Origin: Metaphire vulgaris
Lineage: Eukaryota > Annelida > Clitellata > Crassiclitellata > Megascolecidae
Length of the DNA stretch: 64,000 nt
Assembly (NCBI GenBank): GCA_018105865.1
Contig: CM030837.1
Location: 5,842,225-5,906,224 of the forward strand
Reading direction: 5' to 3'
The notes beneath the pieces are model-generated. The model was given only the letters and a program-made list of their open reading frames with translations, was not told the origin of the DNA and ran no database searches. This document shows, piece by piece, positions 30,998 to 44,031 of the stretch. How positions within the stretch are numbered: the first letter of the stretch is position 1; every line of letters starts with the position of its first letter. The position numbers and the translations under genes were made by a program.

Positions 30998-33900
30998 GTT
31001 AGTAAGTTCTTTATTTAGATTTACTTATTCTGTAAATATACGATAGATATTGTCGTTTGTTGTTGTTTTTAATAACTAAATATTGCACTCTCTTCTGAAA
31101 TGTGCTCTTTACTAGTTGATTAGTGATGTGTATATGTGTGTATATATATACACATATATACACACACGTATATATATATACACACACACAGGGTATATAT
31201 AATACCTCTGTGTTATTAAGTAGACTATAGCTTGATTTACTTCTTCTGTAGATATACATACAGGCAGTCAACATAAAATATGGACCTCTGTGTTATTAAG
31301 TAGACTATAGCTTGATTTACTTCTTCTGTAGATATATGATAGATATTGTTGTCATTGTTTGTTGCTGTTGTAACTATTGCACTTTCTGGAATGTGCTGTT
31401 TACTAGTAGATGGGTGGTGTCACTGAAATATAATGCTCAGAATTGACAATGTATATAAAAGCATTTTAGAATTACAAAGTCATGTGCAAACCAAACTATA
31501 GTTAGTCATTTTAAAAATAATGTGTATATAAGTATATGTGTATATATGGTTTAGAAGAAATATGTGCTCAGAATTGACAATGTATATATAAAGTACTATC
31601 AAGAAATAAATACCAACAAATTCATCAAAGCCACACGCAATTTTGGTGGGCTGGTGTGGTGGGCTGGTCTGAAGACTTATGCAGACAGTTATTGCATCAA
31701 CTAATCACTATTAGAAGGATCAACAACAATATCAGCAAGACTAGTGTAGTTCATTTTCATGTTTCAGTACAAAAAGCAATAAGAAATGTGTATATAGTTG
31801 GCAAAAATAGTTAAACTTTTTATATATTTTAGTTATATAACTAGTTATAGTTATTATATAAATTTTTCCAGTTAAACTAATATTAACTATACTGTATATA
31901 CATATATATATATATAGCCAATATAAAATACATACAAGCAGCCAACACCTCTGTATTATCAAGTATAACTTCTGTGACTATTGAGTACATAGTGATGCAG
32001 TTATTTAGAAATAGCCAAACTGTAAATAATAATTCTGAATGCAGACAACAAGTGTGTTTATATATCGACATGTGGAAATGTTTTTTTGGTTCTGTTGAGT
32101 TTTGTTGCCAGTTTCTGCATCACTGCTGACGTTAAATGTTTTCATTAAATTCAGGCAACTTGTTCAGAGTCACTGCACAGTGACTGGAGTCAGATTTGAA
32201 ACCCTGTCTCATATTGCAGTGCTACACTTGCACTACATTTACACTACAATTACACTACACTTGCTCTCTTTTACTACAGCCTCAATTGACCATGTAAAAC
32301 TATAGAAGTACTTGTCGTAGTGACTGGAAGATGTTGACCTGTTTGATATGACCTCCTCGGCCATCGTACAGTGACTTTCAATATGTTACTAGCTCCATAG
32401 CTGTCCATGGGTTCTGGCATCATAGAGTAATTTTACAGGAACTGGGCTGGTACTGTTTTGCATTGACAAATATCAGAAATTTGCTTTTGCTTGCCTGGGA
32501 GTTTGTTTGATTGGTGAAACTTTGCTTAACTGTTGATAAAAATGCATGGCTTGACTACTATATCAATTGTTACTTACATGTAATATGTCATTTGATTTGA
32601 CTAACATCCATTTTCAAGCCCAACAGATGGGTTCTGGATTTCATTAGTACTGCATTTTTAAAATAAAAGAGACTTTAAAATTATAAAATGTCCTTACTGT
32701 TTGCTTGTTTTTTGAAAATAAACTAATATTGCTAATTTAATTACCAGTAATGAGCTAAAAGTAAAAGTAAATGAGCTACTCCTGTGGAATAACCTGGATT
32801 GTATTACGGTAATAGCATACTTTGTAACTTATATCTGCCAAATTATTTTTTAATTTTTTATTAATGTTGTCTGTAAAGTCTTGTATCCTGCACAGGTCTG
32901 ATTTTGCACAGCTGGTTCGGCAGGCATATCTGCAGCAGTTTGATTTCTCATCGCTTACACTAGATGTCGCTTTACGTCATTTTTTGACGCACCTAGTTCT
33001 GTCTGGCGAAACTCAAGAACGAGAACGAATTCTTGCCGAGTTCTCTCATCGATTTGTCGAGTGCAATCCGCATATTTTTGGGTCCCAGGGTAATAAAGGA
33101 ATTGCCTTTTACACTTTTATGACTTTTGTGCTTCTATTGATTATGAACATTTCATTCATTCATTCATTCATTCATTCATTCATTCATTCCTAGACAATTT
33201 CTATAGCGCTGTAACAAGGCTGAGGCCCACAACAAAAGCACTTTAACATCTCAACTATAACCCAACCTAAACAGATGCGTTTTTAATCTCGTGATGAAAT
33301 GCTCGGGAGTATCAGCCATGGTGGTCTCATCAGGAAGAGAGTTCCACAAGATAGGATTACCCCTAGTGAAGGATCTCTCTCCGAACTTGGCGGTCTTGGA
33401 TGGAGGAGGAACATGAAGTTTAACGCCACGACTCGAGCGGGGCGAAGATCTCCTGTCATTACCCTGCGGTCTCTTTACAAGAGAGGCAAGGTACTCAGGA
33501 CAGCACGGGTCATGCAGCACTCTGTACGTCAGCCAGCATCTTTTGAACACAATCCGCTCAGGGACTCGGAGCCAATGTAGACGATCCCTGAGAAGTGGTG
33601 TTACATGTTCGCACCAGCGACGTCCGAACACAATCCTCGCCGAGAGATTCAGAACAGACTGCAGCCGTTCAAGTTTGCTAACGGGGAGGCCCAACAGGAC
33701 ACTATTGCAATAGTCGATCCTAGTTAGCACCAAGGCCCGGACCAAGTGTGCCACTCCGAATACAGGCAGATATCGCCGGACTGATCGGGTCATTCTCAGT
33801 TGAAAGTGACATCGCCTGATCACATCGTTTACGTGTGGCTCGAATGAAAGAGTCCCATCAAAGAGTACCCCCAACAGCCGCACGCACTCGGAGGGGACAA

Positions 33901-34388
33901 TGGTAACATCACCCATTGCAAACGGTTTGCGACTCACCAGCATCCTTCTCCGAGGGGTGCTGACCCACAGGAACTCAGTTTTCCCCACGTTAAGGGCCAG
34001 TCGATTTTCCTCCGCCCACTTCGAGACAGCGACTAGACACTCGATGAACCATTCCCGAAGCGCCTCCACAGTACCAGGAAGGCAGGACGAGTAAATCTGA
34101 CTGTCATCAGCATAGCTATGGGGTGCCAGTCCAAAGGCCGCAATAATTGATCTCAGATCAGCCGTGTACAGAATAAAAAGTAATGGACCAAGTACTGACC
34201 CTTCAGGAACTCCACAGCCGATGCTCCACAGCCAACGCTCATTAAGTATTTTCCTTTCTGTGTGCATCATGAGTTAGAAATGCAGTTTTTCTTTTATACT
34301 ATTAATTGCTCTGTGTAATTAGGATCTTTAATGACTGGTCTGGTGTGTGTGTGTGTGTGTGTGTGTATAGACAATATGAATATATATA

Positions 34389-34445
<57 letters not shown>

Positions 34446-34709
34446 TGTACACAACACAATAATTATTATACAATATACATACATATATAATGATGACTCT
34501 TAAAGACAAAATCAATTATGTATTATATACTCTTAATGACAAAATCAATTATATACCGGTACTGTACATTCATTGTAAACCTTTTCAAACAATGATTGCA
34601 TCTATCTGAAGCCAATTTATTCCTGTTTCAAAATGCAAATTTTTATAGAAATCGACCAAGTTTTCTTAAAGTTATAGTGAAAACAGAGTTGGCTTGCTTT
34701 TTGTCCAGA

Positions 34710-34777
<68 letters not shown>

Positions 34778-37110
34778 GTCTATAAATATATATTTTGTGA
34801 ATTATAAAACTATATAACACTATATGCTTCATTGAATTATAAAGCTATAAACATATATAGAAATTTGCTCCTGAATATAATGATATTTTTGAAAAGTAAC
34901 ATGTTAGAAATTTCTCCTTCCAATCTGAAAAGGATTTCTTCCAATGACAATTTTTCCATTCCCAACTTTCACTTGAATAAGTAGCACCCTTTCGTAAAAG
35001 CTAGAGATTTTATTAAATATTTAAATTTAGAATACTTTAAAACAAGTAATTATTTTTGCAAATGATACTTATTTTACTTACCAGTATATTTCCATGACTA
35101 AAATGTACTGTCACTTGTGGAGTAAACTCAGCGGTGCAGTCATTACAGGGACTGGGGATTGGTCCTTCCAATGTACCACATGTGGCTACAACTATGAGAA
35201 AACTGAGAAAACTTTTTAAAAGTATGGGAAAGAAAATTTTCAAAATTTTCCCATGAGAAACTGAAAAAAGCACAACAAATAGTCATAATTAAAAGGCATA
35301 TATATTTAGAATGCCAACAAAGCAGAATGTTACTTTTCTTCAGTGATTGATTTATACGAGTCATGTGAAATGATTTATACGAGTCACATGAAATGATTTA
35401 TGCGAGTCACATGAAATCAGCTTTGCTATCAATCCTAGGCAATTCCAGTTGCGACACTTTGAATTGTAATATCATGCCATGTCTTGTTTTGTGGCCGTAA
35501 ACTGTTGAACTGGCTGCAGTTATATCTTTGATTGCTCTTTCTACAGCTTGTGCATGGCACGGTATATGAGGCAGTATACTTGGTTTGTCAGAAGTAAGCT
35601 GCTCATAAGCTCGATATCTGGACTTGTATCACGACCTTCTTGTACTGCTAAGCATGACTTTAGGAAATACAGCTGATCCCAATTTAGGCCTCTTTCTAAT
35701 AGTTTCATCAATATCCAAAACCTTTCCTGAAACGGGTAAGAAGTTAGTTATAGGCAGGTCTTTTGGATCACAGTAAAAAACTGATGCAATTACACCTGAA
35801 GACGACGAAGGACCTGTAGTAGTTCCGCCATCTAGTGTTGCAAAGTACTTTCTAAAAGGAAGTTCATTAAAATGCAGCATGCACACAAGCCACTGCAAGT
35901 GCTTTCCTAAACTCTTTTCCAACCTTCTGATGATTCCATTAAGTTTTCCAGTATTATTATTTGTACCATCGCTTACTAAAGCTGAAAGGCTTTCTATTGA
36001 ATCTGTATCATTTATAACATACAGAATCTCATTAACAGCATCTTCTGATTTGCTACTGCTAGGTACAACATGATGTATACAGTTATCTCCTTGAAAAGAT
36101 ACAAAGAAATAGTGTTCTTCCTTTATAGTCCTTCGTGACCCTGAAGCATTTACCCACTTAACATCCTGCTTTCCATCAAAACCAATACAGTGTAGTTTCT
36201 GCTTCTCATCATTATGCTCAACATTAACATTCTTCCTAAAAAAACCTTTGGCGTCGCAACTTAGCCACTGTTGCTGGAGACAACATGTTAAGGTCTGTAA
36301 TAACTGCATTAGCAATAAGGCATGCATTGTGGTCACTTATTTTGCAGCGATCAACTGATTTCCAGCCTTTTCCAGCCATGAGGTTCCAACAGTATGCTTT
36401 AGAAACATCACCACACGCAGGAATTTGTCGCTTAGGAAATTCTACTGCTGGTCAGGGCCGCCGAGAGAAATTCTGGGCCTCTGTGCAGAAGGGCTGATGG
36501 ACCCCTGACAGCAAGTCAACAAGTCTAAAAATTCCTCATTTTGCTTGTCACTTTTGACGAAACGGTGTTGCGACTCTAAAAAAACTAGTGACGACCTTTT
36601 TTTGCTTGTCGCCGTTTCCCCCGCTGTTTATGATGTCATTCGCGCCCAGGCCCCCCTTTAACTCGTCGGGCCCCTATGCATATGACATGTCGACCTCCTG
36701 TTTCTTATTCTTGTTAATAAATCATCTTCATCATCGGCCTGGAGCCCCTCTCGGTGGCCCTGCTGCTGGTCCGAACACAGAGTGTTCTACAACACTCACT
36801 TGTACAAATCGACGCCATGTTGGCTCATAAAGAAAAAAAAAGATTTTTATAATTCAATGAAACCTAAAATATAACAATAAAAATGTCTATAGGTCTTAAT
36901 GAAAGCAAATAAATATATAAGTAAAACATATGAGCATCACATATTGCATTATAATATGTAACAATGTATAAGAAAATTGCAAATATTTAAATCAAAGTTG
37001 GGACCTCGTAACGATATCAAAATTTACTTTCTCTTGCATTTTAGCAATACATTGATGTAAGAGCAACTTTTTAATCATGTTAGAACAAAAACAAAATTTT
37101 TGACCCACCC

Positions 37111-37172
<62 letters not shown>

Positions 37173-40100
37173 CACACGTGTGCACATGCACGCACAGTAT
37201 ATAGCTGTTGAATAGTGAAAATTTTAAGAAAATATACTTTTGTGATTGCATCCTCTTTGCAACATTAATTGTGTGTTTTGTAGATTCTTGTCATATGCTT
37301 GTCTGTGGTATTATGCTTCTTAACACCGACCTTCACGGGGAGGTACATTTTAAATGATTGTTAGAGTTGTGTTCACTTATTGAATTCTTGTGCTATCAGG
37401 ATACACTGTCTTGTTTTTAATGAATATTTCTCAGCACTTTTACTTTTTCTTCATTTGACATTCTCGCCCGCCGGTAACCTAGCAATGTTTTTTATTTATT
37501 TTGAAAGAGTGACATGAAGAAGATGACAGTCCCTGAGTTTGTGGAAAACCTTTCGGGTCTGAACGGTGGAGCAAACTTTCCCAAGGATCTTCTTAAAAGC
37601 ATCTACAATTCCATAAAAAATCAACCCATCGAATTTGTAACGTATGATTATTTGTTTGTTTACATTCACAAATGACTGTCTCATGTGTGAACAACTTTGT
37701 TCATATGTTCGCTTAGTTGTATCTTATTCCCTTGCTGGTTTTCATTTTGGTGATGGTGCCTGATGTTCGGATACACAACATATGCCAGACTGAATGTTTC
37801 AGACAAAATATGGAGATAATAGAGAGAATATTCAACAGATATACTTTAGATGCCATACATTCTTATTACCCGGTAAATGTCATGGAGTTGAAATGTATCC
37901 TGGCAGAAGGTCCTAGACAAATGTTCTCAGACTATTCACTATGATATGTAATTGTGCTTGTTGGAAAGGTTTTAATGAATATAATATTACATTCTCACCA
38001 AGTTTCTAAGCTTTTGAGTTAATTTATGCTTTCTTTAAAGTAAAAAAGACTTCATATGCAGCATAATGCCTTTGCTTTTAGTAGGCATCAGCTGAATAAG
38101 AGTGGTTTCAAGTAAGGGTTGCAAATTTCTGCAGCTGTTGTTGAAACTGAGGTTTTGAAAGGTTTTCAAGATGTCTTGGTTGTTTGCCAGGCTTAAACTG
38201 TCCTGGCAGAAACAGTCTTCGTCATTGACAGCATTTATTAGCTACTCGGTAAAATAATAAACACATGATATCATTAGGTCTACATAAAATAGACAGGTAT
38301 GTTACTTACTAACGAATCTACTTTACTCGTTCTGTTTGTATCCCATGCTTTAATAAAACTCCACCAGCAGACTTGAGGTGAATTTTAAAATAAATGAGAT
38401 ATCACAATTTTAAAACAATTTAAATATATTCCATCAATGTGAGTTTTTCTGCTACAGTTCACCTACTAATGCCCAGCAGAACTATTAGCTTACAATATGC
38501 TATTCAGCTGACTTTACTTGAGTCTGCTGAAACTATACTGAAAGCTTAAGTGCTAGTGATTGTTGAGTATGTTGTTGATGTGTTTTGTACTTGTTTTCTT
38601 ACTGATGTACTTGATTTGATTTGTCTTGTCTTAGACTCAGAGATGTGCAATTTTCAATATTTATTATTTAATCGTGGCACATTTTAGCAGACGTCCGGTG
38701 TTGCCGAAAATGTTGTAGTGTATTTGCTAGAGCGATGCTGGATATTTGTGCCTGACAGAAGCAGGATTTTGTCATCAGAAATCCGTTCCTCATGACCTAA
38801 CTTCAATTATTTGACTATTATAATTATGCACACCATGTAGTCAATCAGATTAGCGCACTAAGAAGGCTTGGTAATCTTTGTGGCTGGCGGGCAGGCAAGC
38901 AGGAAGGCAGGCTTCACAAGGCAGCCATTGGATTGTATAGGGCTACCACATAATCATATCCTTCGTTAATTATAATTAAATATAATTATTTAGCATATGC
39001 TATCGGGCATACATGCAGTAAAGTATGCGGACTTTCCTGATATTTGCATTAATTAATGGCTTATGTTGAATGATGACAAATCTCAAATGAGACATTGTTT
39101 TAATGCATAGAACTATCTAATACAAGATGTAACTGAAACCTGTGTTGTTCTTATGCATGTTTTGAAGTATTTGAAATATGAACGACACCTAGTTTTTGAT
39201 GAAAAAGTTAGGTCCCAAGGCAGATTGACCTTGCTGCCTAGGTAAATGTGTGAAGCATGTAATTTGATCAGTCTTATCAGTTATTTGAATGGTCAGAATA
39301 GATTGGAATCGCCAGAGTTGTTTGAGTTCTTTCTGTGTGGTTGTTTTATTAGTGATGAAGCTGATGATAACCCTGCTTTTACGAAAGATAAGCTGTTGGT
39401 TCAGTCACAGGCCAATCCTTTCCTAGATGTACGTTAAAAGCCTTTTTCCGATCTGATGGATTTCTAAATTGCTAGGAATTTTTAATTTTTTAAATGTTAT
39501 TTGATAATAGTTTTAGATAATATAGATATTTGGTATTTATTTGATGATATCCTTTATTTATTTAGTTATTTATAAATGATTTAGTCAAGAAAGACTTCAT
39601 TTGATTGCGTCAGAAGTGGGAAATATACTGTAGTTCTCACATATTGCTTTTTATTGAATATTGACATGCTATTTTGACGATTTCTTTTCTGTGAGGTTCC
39701 CGATCCAACTAAGGCACATGAATTCAAAACTGGTTATCTAATGCGAAAGTGCTGCCTTGAATCAGATGGCCGACGAAGTTGGTTCTCATTGACTTTGTCA
39801 AAATAGCTGAATTGTTTTACTCTGTGATAATTGCATAGATATACGCAGGACTTAACAGGGGTCTAGTGCCTGTTTGATGACCCTTTCTTGCTTGTCAACT
39901 GTGTTTTCGGAAAACAGGAACATTTTGAAGTGCATGATACTGAAAAGCAATTTTCGCAATTTTCATGAATATGGCCATACTCAACTGCAATTTTTGGGTA
40001 TATGGAAGTTTAAGCAGGAGTGTAAATGGGAAATTTCTGCACTTTGCCCCACACTTTTCCCCAAAATTCCTGCACTAAACCAGTATGACTAATTATATAA

Positions 40101-43100
40101 ACATAAAGTGTGATGATATTTAACTTCTATTGAGCAACCACTTTTGAAGTCCAAGAAGTGGCCAAAGCCACAAGTTAAATCTCCATTTGGAAAAGAAAGA
40201 ATCAGTTAACTCAAAAAAATGCTAAAAAGTTAGATTTTCAGTCAAATGCAGAAGCAATTTGGTACATTTTGTGTCATTGAACCGTATTTTTACAAGATAT
40301 AAGACTTACCCAGCGTATAAGATGGTTTTGGTGATTTGTGTTTAAAAATTATATAAAATCAAGATGTTGGAGGTGAGTATTGACATCAGGGCTAAAGACC
40401 AAAATATCGTCCAGGTAGCATAGAACATATTGATACATTAAAACAATATGATGCTGTTTTGTTGGGTCCAATGCAACTTTATAACAATTGTTTTGCTATC
40501 ATGCTCATGAATGACTAAGGTGCATTTTCAAAAGGTAATTAACCAGAATGTGTCAGGAATATTGTTTTCTTTTGTACTTGGGTCCAATGGAACTTGCTGA
40601 TACCCTTGCTGCAAGTCAAGGACAATAAAAATTGTAGGCTTCACTTTTTTGTGGACAACTGCTCCCACAGAGGATGGAAGATGTTCATGAATGCCAGGTG
40701 CATTACACAAGCCAAAAGGTAATCACAAAATTGGTACTGACCAGAATGTGTCAGGAATATTGTTTTCTCTTTTGTACTTGGGTCCAATGGAACTTACTGA
40801 TACCCTTCCTGCAAGTCAAGTACAATAAAATTAAGGACTTTTTGTGTGGACGACTGGCAGAGGATCAGCGAAATGTGGGCTATCATGCTCATGAATGAAG
40901 CAGGTGAATTACACAAGCAAAAGGTAATTTGGTACTGACCAGAATGTGTCAGGAATATTGTTTTCTCTTTTGTACTTGGGTCCAATGGAACTTGCTGATC
41001 TTACTGCAAGTCAAGAACAATAAAATTGTAGGCTTCTACACTTTTTGTGTGGACGACTGCTCCTGTTGACCTGGCACAGTTATGCATTTTAAAACCTGTA
41101 AATCCCTAAATTTTTCCACGTTGACTTATACATGCAAATTTCTTAGATTTTGGCCTAAAACTGGGGTCGACTTATCTGTGAGATTGACTTATACATGAGT
41201 ATATGATTAAAGGTGGTCCGTTTTGCCTCTTTCAAACTGGAAAGTTGACCGCTGGTTCTCAAAATTTCAGGTGCGTATTATACATAGGTGTAAAGATTTT
41301 TGCATTATGATAAATTTCGAAACTCAGGGTGCGTATTATACACGGCTGCGTGTTATACCCGAGATAATACGGCAGTTAACTATCTTAGATTTTCAGTTAC
41401 ATTTCTTTTTGTGTCACTGAATTGTTGCTGTAACAGTATATAAAATCAGTGACACCTGTGGAAGCATTGGTAATATTTATACATTAAAACAATACGATGC
41501 TGTTTTGTAATTATAAATTGTTTTGAATAACTACTAATATTTCTATTAAACTAGTGCCACTTGGTAAGCGCGGATGGAAGATGTTCTATGCCAGTCTCCG
41601 AGACCTTGTGCTCTACCTCCACAAGGATGAGCATGGCTTCAGCTCTGGCGCAACATTTGACGATACTTCAAATGCCGTCCGAGTTCACCATTCGCTCGCG
41701 ATGGACGCGTCCGACGACTATGCCAAGAGACAATATGTGTTTCGAGTGCGTGCAGCTGATTGGTCGGAATATATGTTCCAGGCCAGGTCGGTTGTTGTTG
41801 ATTGTGGACGGCAGAACTTGGTCGTCACAAAAATATTTTATAGATCAGAATGCCATTGTATTGTATTTCAGCGGTGAAAGGTTTTAATTTTTACTCGCGC
41901 TGTTTGAAGCTAAATATATACAGAATGGCTTATATATGATTGTTTGGTTAGTTTTCGTCTTCTGCGGTTGTTTATTTTCTCTGAGTGTTTGATGTCTAAC
42001 GTGTCTTTTGCTGACTCTGTGGGTGTTAGAGAGTATTTGCGGCCGAATGCAAAGTGATGGATGAATCTGTCGGTTATTTTGGCTATTTCAATTCTGGTGT
42101 TGCTTTAAGCATTGATACTATTGATGGCCTTTTGCAAATACCTTTTGAGGTTCAGGCAGGATCATTTCAGCAATGTTGCTTGTAAGACACAAGGAGAAGA
42201 TTTTGAATTTGAAATTTCTTTGCTGATTAGTGATGCATTGTTTACAGCAACGCCCACGATTGCCAGGAATGGATTGACGTTATCAATCAAGTGGCAGCCG
42301 CCTTATCAGCTCCACCTCTTCCAGGGGCCGTTGGATCACAGATGAAGTTCCAGCGTCCACTGATGCCGGCCACACGCACAAAATTGTCGCTCGTAATGGA
42401 TGCTTGCCTTTTATCTATGCATGCATATTCTCTTTTCTGAACTGTCAGTGCATTAATGACTTTATTACTGATATTTTGGAATTTTTAAGAGAATTGTTAT
42501 TTGTGTGGAGTCAAATTAATGCATTGGTTGTTGCCAAGTGTATACAAAAATTGTGTATTAATTTTGTAAAACTGTTATGGCGTTATTTCTGTTCTTTGTT
42601 TAAAAAAAAAAACAAACAGATAATTGCTTTGAAGCATAACGAAAATGCCTGGTGAATATAAAGCATGGATACAGTTGGTGAGCATTTTTCACATGACTGT
42701 CTTTTAAAAAATTTTGCATTTCAGAAAGATCAGTTAGCACAACATCGGCAGACATTGGCACAGACTGAAAAGATCTTGCTGAGCATCGAGAATTTTGTCC
42801 GGAAAAGGGATCCAGACAACGGGTCATTCAGGACTACGTTGAAAAAGAAGCATATTTGGAATTTGAAGTAATTAATTTGGATTTGAATTTTAGCTGTTTT
42901 CTGGTTATATTGTCTTTTTATCTTGCAGATTTATTTGCGGTTAAACTTTTATTACGGATATTTTAAAACAGGGTTTTCCTCTCTTGCAAATAGTATGAAA
43001 TTTTGTACTCTGATAAAACTAAAAGCAGCATTTTTCTTCAGGTTATCATCTAATAACTGATTTCATTGCTTTGATCTGTTATTTTATTAATACTTGCTTG

Positions 43101-43364
43101 CTTTTTGTCATGACTTATGTTGTAAAATTTTATTGTGATGTCCAGTTTATAATTTTCCAATTTTTTTACTTATAGAAATCTCGATTTCAAACCTACTGTA
43201 CAGCCATTGAGAAGCTAATCTCATCGAACGCTGATCCAAATAAGTCGTTGACAAATGATGGGTATTTTCAAAGAACAAAATCTTCTCAAGCCTCTGGTCA
43301 GGTGCCAAGGAAGCTCAAAGATGGATCTGAATGTTTTGAAGCAGATGGGTATGTGACTAATTAA
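29574..43364 (+). CDS. EFA6/PSD-family Arf6 guanine-nucleotide exchange factor
   Basis: Exons: 29574-30997, 32896-33089, 37284-37342, 37508-37641, 39353-39428, 39696-39777, 41555-41786, 42248-42392, 42725-42867, 43176-43364. About 892 residues if the exon 9 frame is corrected. Residues 1-450 are Ser/Thr/Asn-rich and look disordered. The Sec7 domain spans about 451-605 with [11 protein letters not shown], the catalytic glutamate in [11 protein letters not shown] (about Glu513) and LLNTDLHGE. The PH domain (about 638-750) has FKTGYLMRK and [22 protein letters not shown]-terminal helix contains YLEFEKSRFQTY, as in PSD proteins. Family role: loads GTP on Arf6 at the plasma membrane for endosome recycling and cortical actin. 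The start is the first ATG after an in-frame stop at 29565. All phases agree except across exon 9. A fossil LINE and two transposon-type ORFs sit in its introns. Confidence 0.92.
31011..31340. repeat. Duplicated intron segment after EFA6 exon 1
   Basis: A segment of about 53 bp with CTCTGTGTTATTAAGTAGAC and GCTTGATTTACTTCTTCTG occurs at 31203-31255 and again at 31285-31337. A more diverged version (ATTTACTTATTCTGTAAATA) starts at 31019 beside the exon 1 donor, and another trace (CACCTCTGTATTATCAAGTA) lies at 31945. Confidence 0.7.
33152..34270 (-). mobile_element. 5'-truncated CR1/L2-type LINE with open RT frame
   Basis: Minus-strand frame 34270-33251 (339 codons) encodes an [17 protein letters not shown], the catalytic [35 protein letters not shown] and the C-terminal [10 protein letters not shown] then [12 protein letters not shown]. 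It starts mid-domain, so the endonuclease and early RT are absent. After the stop come a short UTR with TACAGCGCTATAGAAATTG and an (AATG)n tail (33190-33152). The frame has no internal stop, suggesting a young insertion. It sits in EFA6 intron 2, antisense to the gene. Confidence 0.85.
34346..34446. repeat. (GT)n, (TA)n and (CA)n cluster
   Basis: The GT run, TA-rich centre and CA run form an inverted layout just upstream of the truncated LINE. Confidence 0.9.
34713..34776. repeat. (TA)n microsatellite
   Basis: About 32 TA units in EFA6 intron 2. Confidence 0.95.
35344..35418. repeat. 23-bp tandem repeat, three units
   Basis: Three near-identical units of TGATTTATACGAGTCACAT plus GAAA, immediately beside the orphan transposon-like coding region. 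Confidence 0.8.
35430..36830 (-). pseudogene. Transposon-type orphan protein, broken
   Basis: The main minus-strand frame 36336-35629 (235 codons) contains [40 protein letters not shown] and DGGTTTGP. A further piece downstream (35590-35430) reads [20 protein letters not shown] then [11 protein letters not shown] piece upstream (36440-36300) reads [21 protein letters not shown] recall similar unnamed multi-copy proteins in arthropods and cnidarians, probably transposase-derived, but cannot name the superfamily. It is split by frame changes and by the MITE at 36453-36762, and lies in EFA6 intron 2. Confidence 0.55.
36453..36762. mobile_element. hAT-like MITE, CAGGGCCGCCGAGAG type
   Basis: Ends CAGGGCCGCCGAGAG and CTCTCGGTGGCCCTG, flanked exactly by CTGCTGGT (36445-36452 and 36763-36770). 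It has two TTGCTTGTC motifs in its core and interrupts the orphan transposon-type gene. Confidence 0.85.
37112..37170. repeat. (TA)n microsatellite
   Basis: About 29 TA units, 110 bp before EFA6 exon 3. Confidence 0.95.
40370..41090 (-). pseudogene. Gypsy-type reverse transcriptase fragment with triplicated segment
   Basis: Minus strand: three copies of a segment with [25 protein letters not shown] and a LCNxP motif, then a single YLDDILVF catalytic block near 40410. The copies are spaced exactly 198 bp (66 codons) apart, as judged from CCAGAATGTGTCAGGAATAT at 40543, 40741 and 40939. Frames are broken between copies. It lies in the EFA6 intron before exon 41555. Confidence 0.75.
41205..41390. 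repeat. MITE-like repeat with GCGTATTATACA motifs
   Basis: Contains GGTGCGTATTATACA twice and CCCGAGATAATACGGCAG. Related pieces lie at 40310, 405-445 and 1140-1175. The ends are not clear. Confidence 0.4.
42725..42867 (+). CDS. EFA6 exon 9 with frameshift
   Basis: The exon is 143 bp, yet it must join two phase-0 neighbours (42392 and 43176), so it is one base short of a multiple of three. The first half reads [19 protein letters not shown] in the incoming frame. The second half reads [10 protein letters not shown] then [11 protein letters not shown] two bases over, matching PSD proteins and leading into KSRFQTY in exon 10. The break lies at the T4 run near 42793-42797. Reading straight through instead gives a premature TAA at 42869-42871. 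Confidence 0.75.
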
Positions 43365-44025
43365 TTATCGATTAACCTGTTCATGTGACTAATTATCGAT
43401 TAACCTGGTCATATAAAACTTTCTTTGTTGTTATAGAAAAACTAGATGATGAGAAAAACATGTTGAAGACTGACGGTGATTACTGTGGCAGTTTTCATCA
43501 TTTTGAAATTCCACTTTATGCTTTTAAAATGCATTTAGCTATATAGCAGAATACAAAATTCATTTTAGCATGTTTTTTATACAAGTGAAATTACAAGTAA
43601 ATTTTATTTTTTCTTCTGGTAACTGATTTACCAAGAACTTGCTTCTGCCATTGCCAACCATATGCAGTGGTGTTTATTAATTGGGACGTTTATAAGAAAA
43701 TTTCAAATGCTGCAAGAAATAAAGTTGACGACTAAGCTCTTTGACTTATATCGGTTACCCTTGATTTATGTTCATTATTTCCTGTACACCTGTAATGTAG
43801 CTGATCTGATCTGCAAGCATGTCCAACTTCTTAGGGATGTTGGAAATGGCAGAAGTGCTTAATGGAATGATGCAATACTGAAAGATTTGTGCTATGAATA
43901 CATTATTATATTCAGGACGTAAATGTAAAAATAATTTTATATTCCAATAACTTTTGATACGTAAGGTATGTATTATGTATTTTGATGTATTATGTTTTGA
44001 TCTTACATTTTGCCAAGGTTAATTT

Positions 44026-44031
44026 AATAAA
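44026..44031 (+). terminator. Poly(A) signal after EFA6 exon 10
   Basis: AATAAA lies about 660 bp after the TAA at 43362, followed by a T/G-rich stretch (TTGTATTGTATTG) of the kind found downstream of cleavage sites. Confidence 0.45.

Noticed and set aside
33299..34094. Plus-strand ORFs opposite the LINE at 33251-34270
   Set aside because: They are shadows of the clear minus-strand RT frame.
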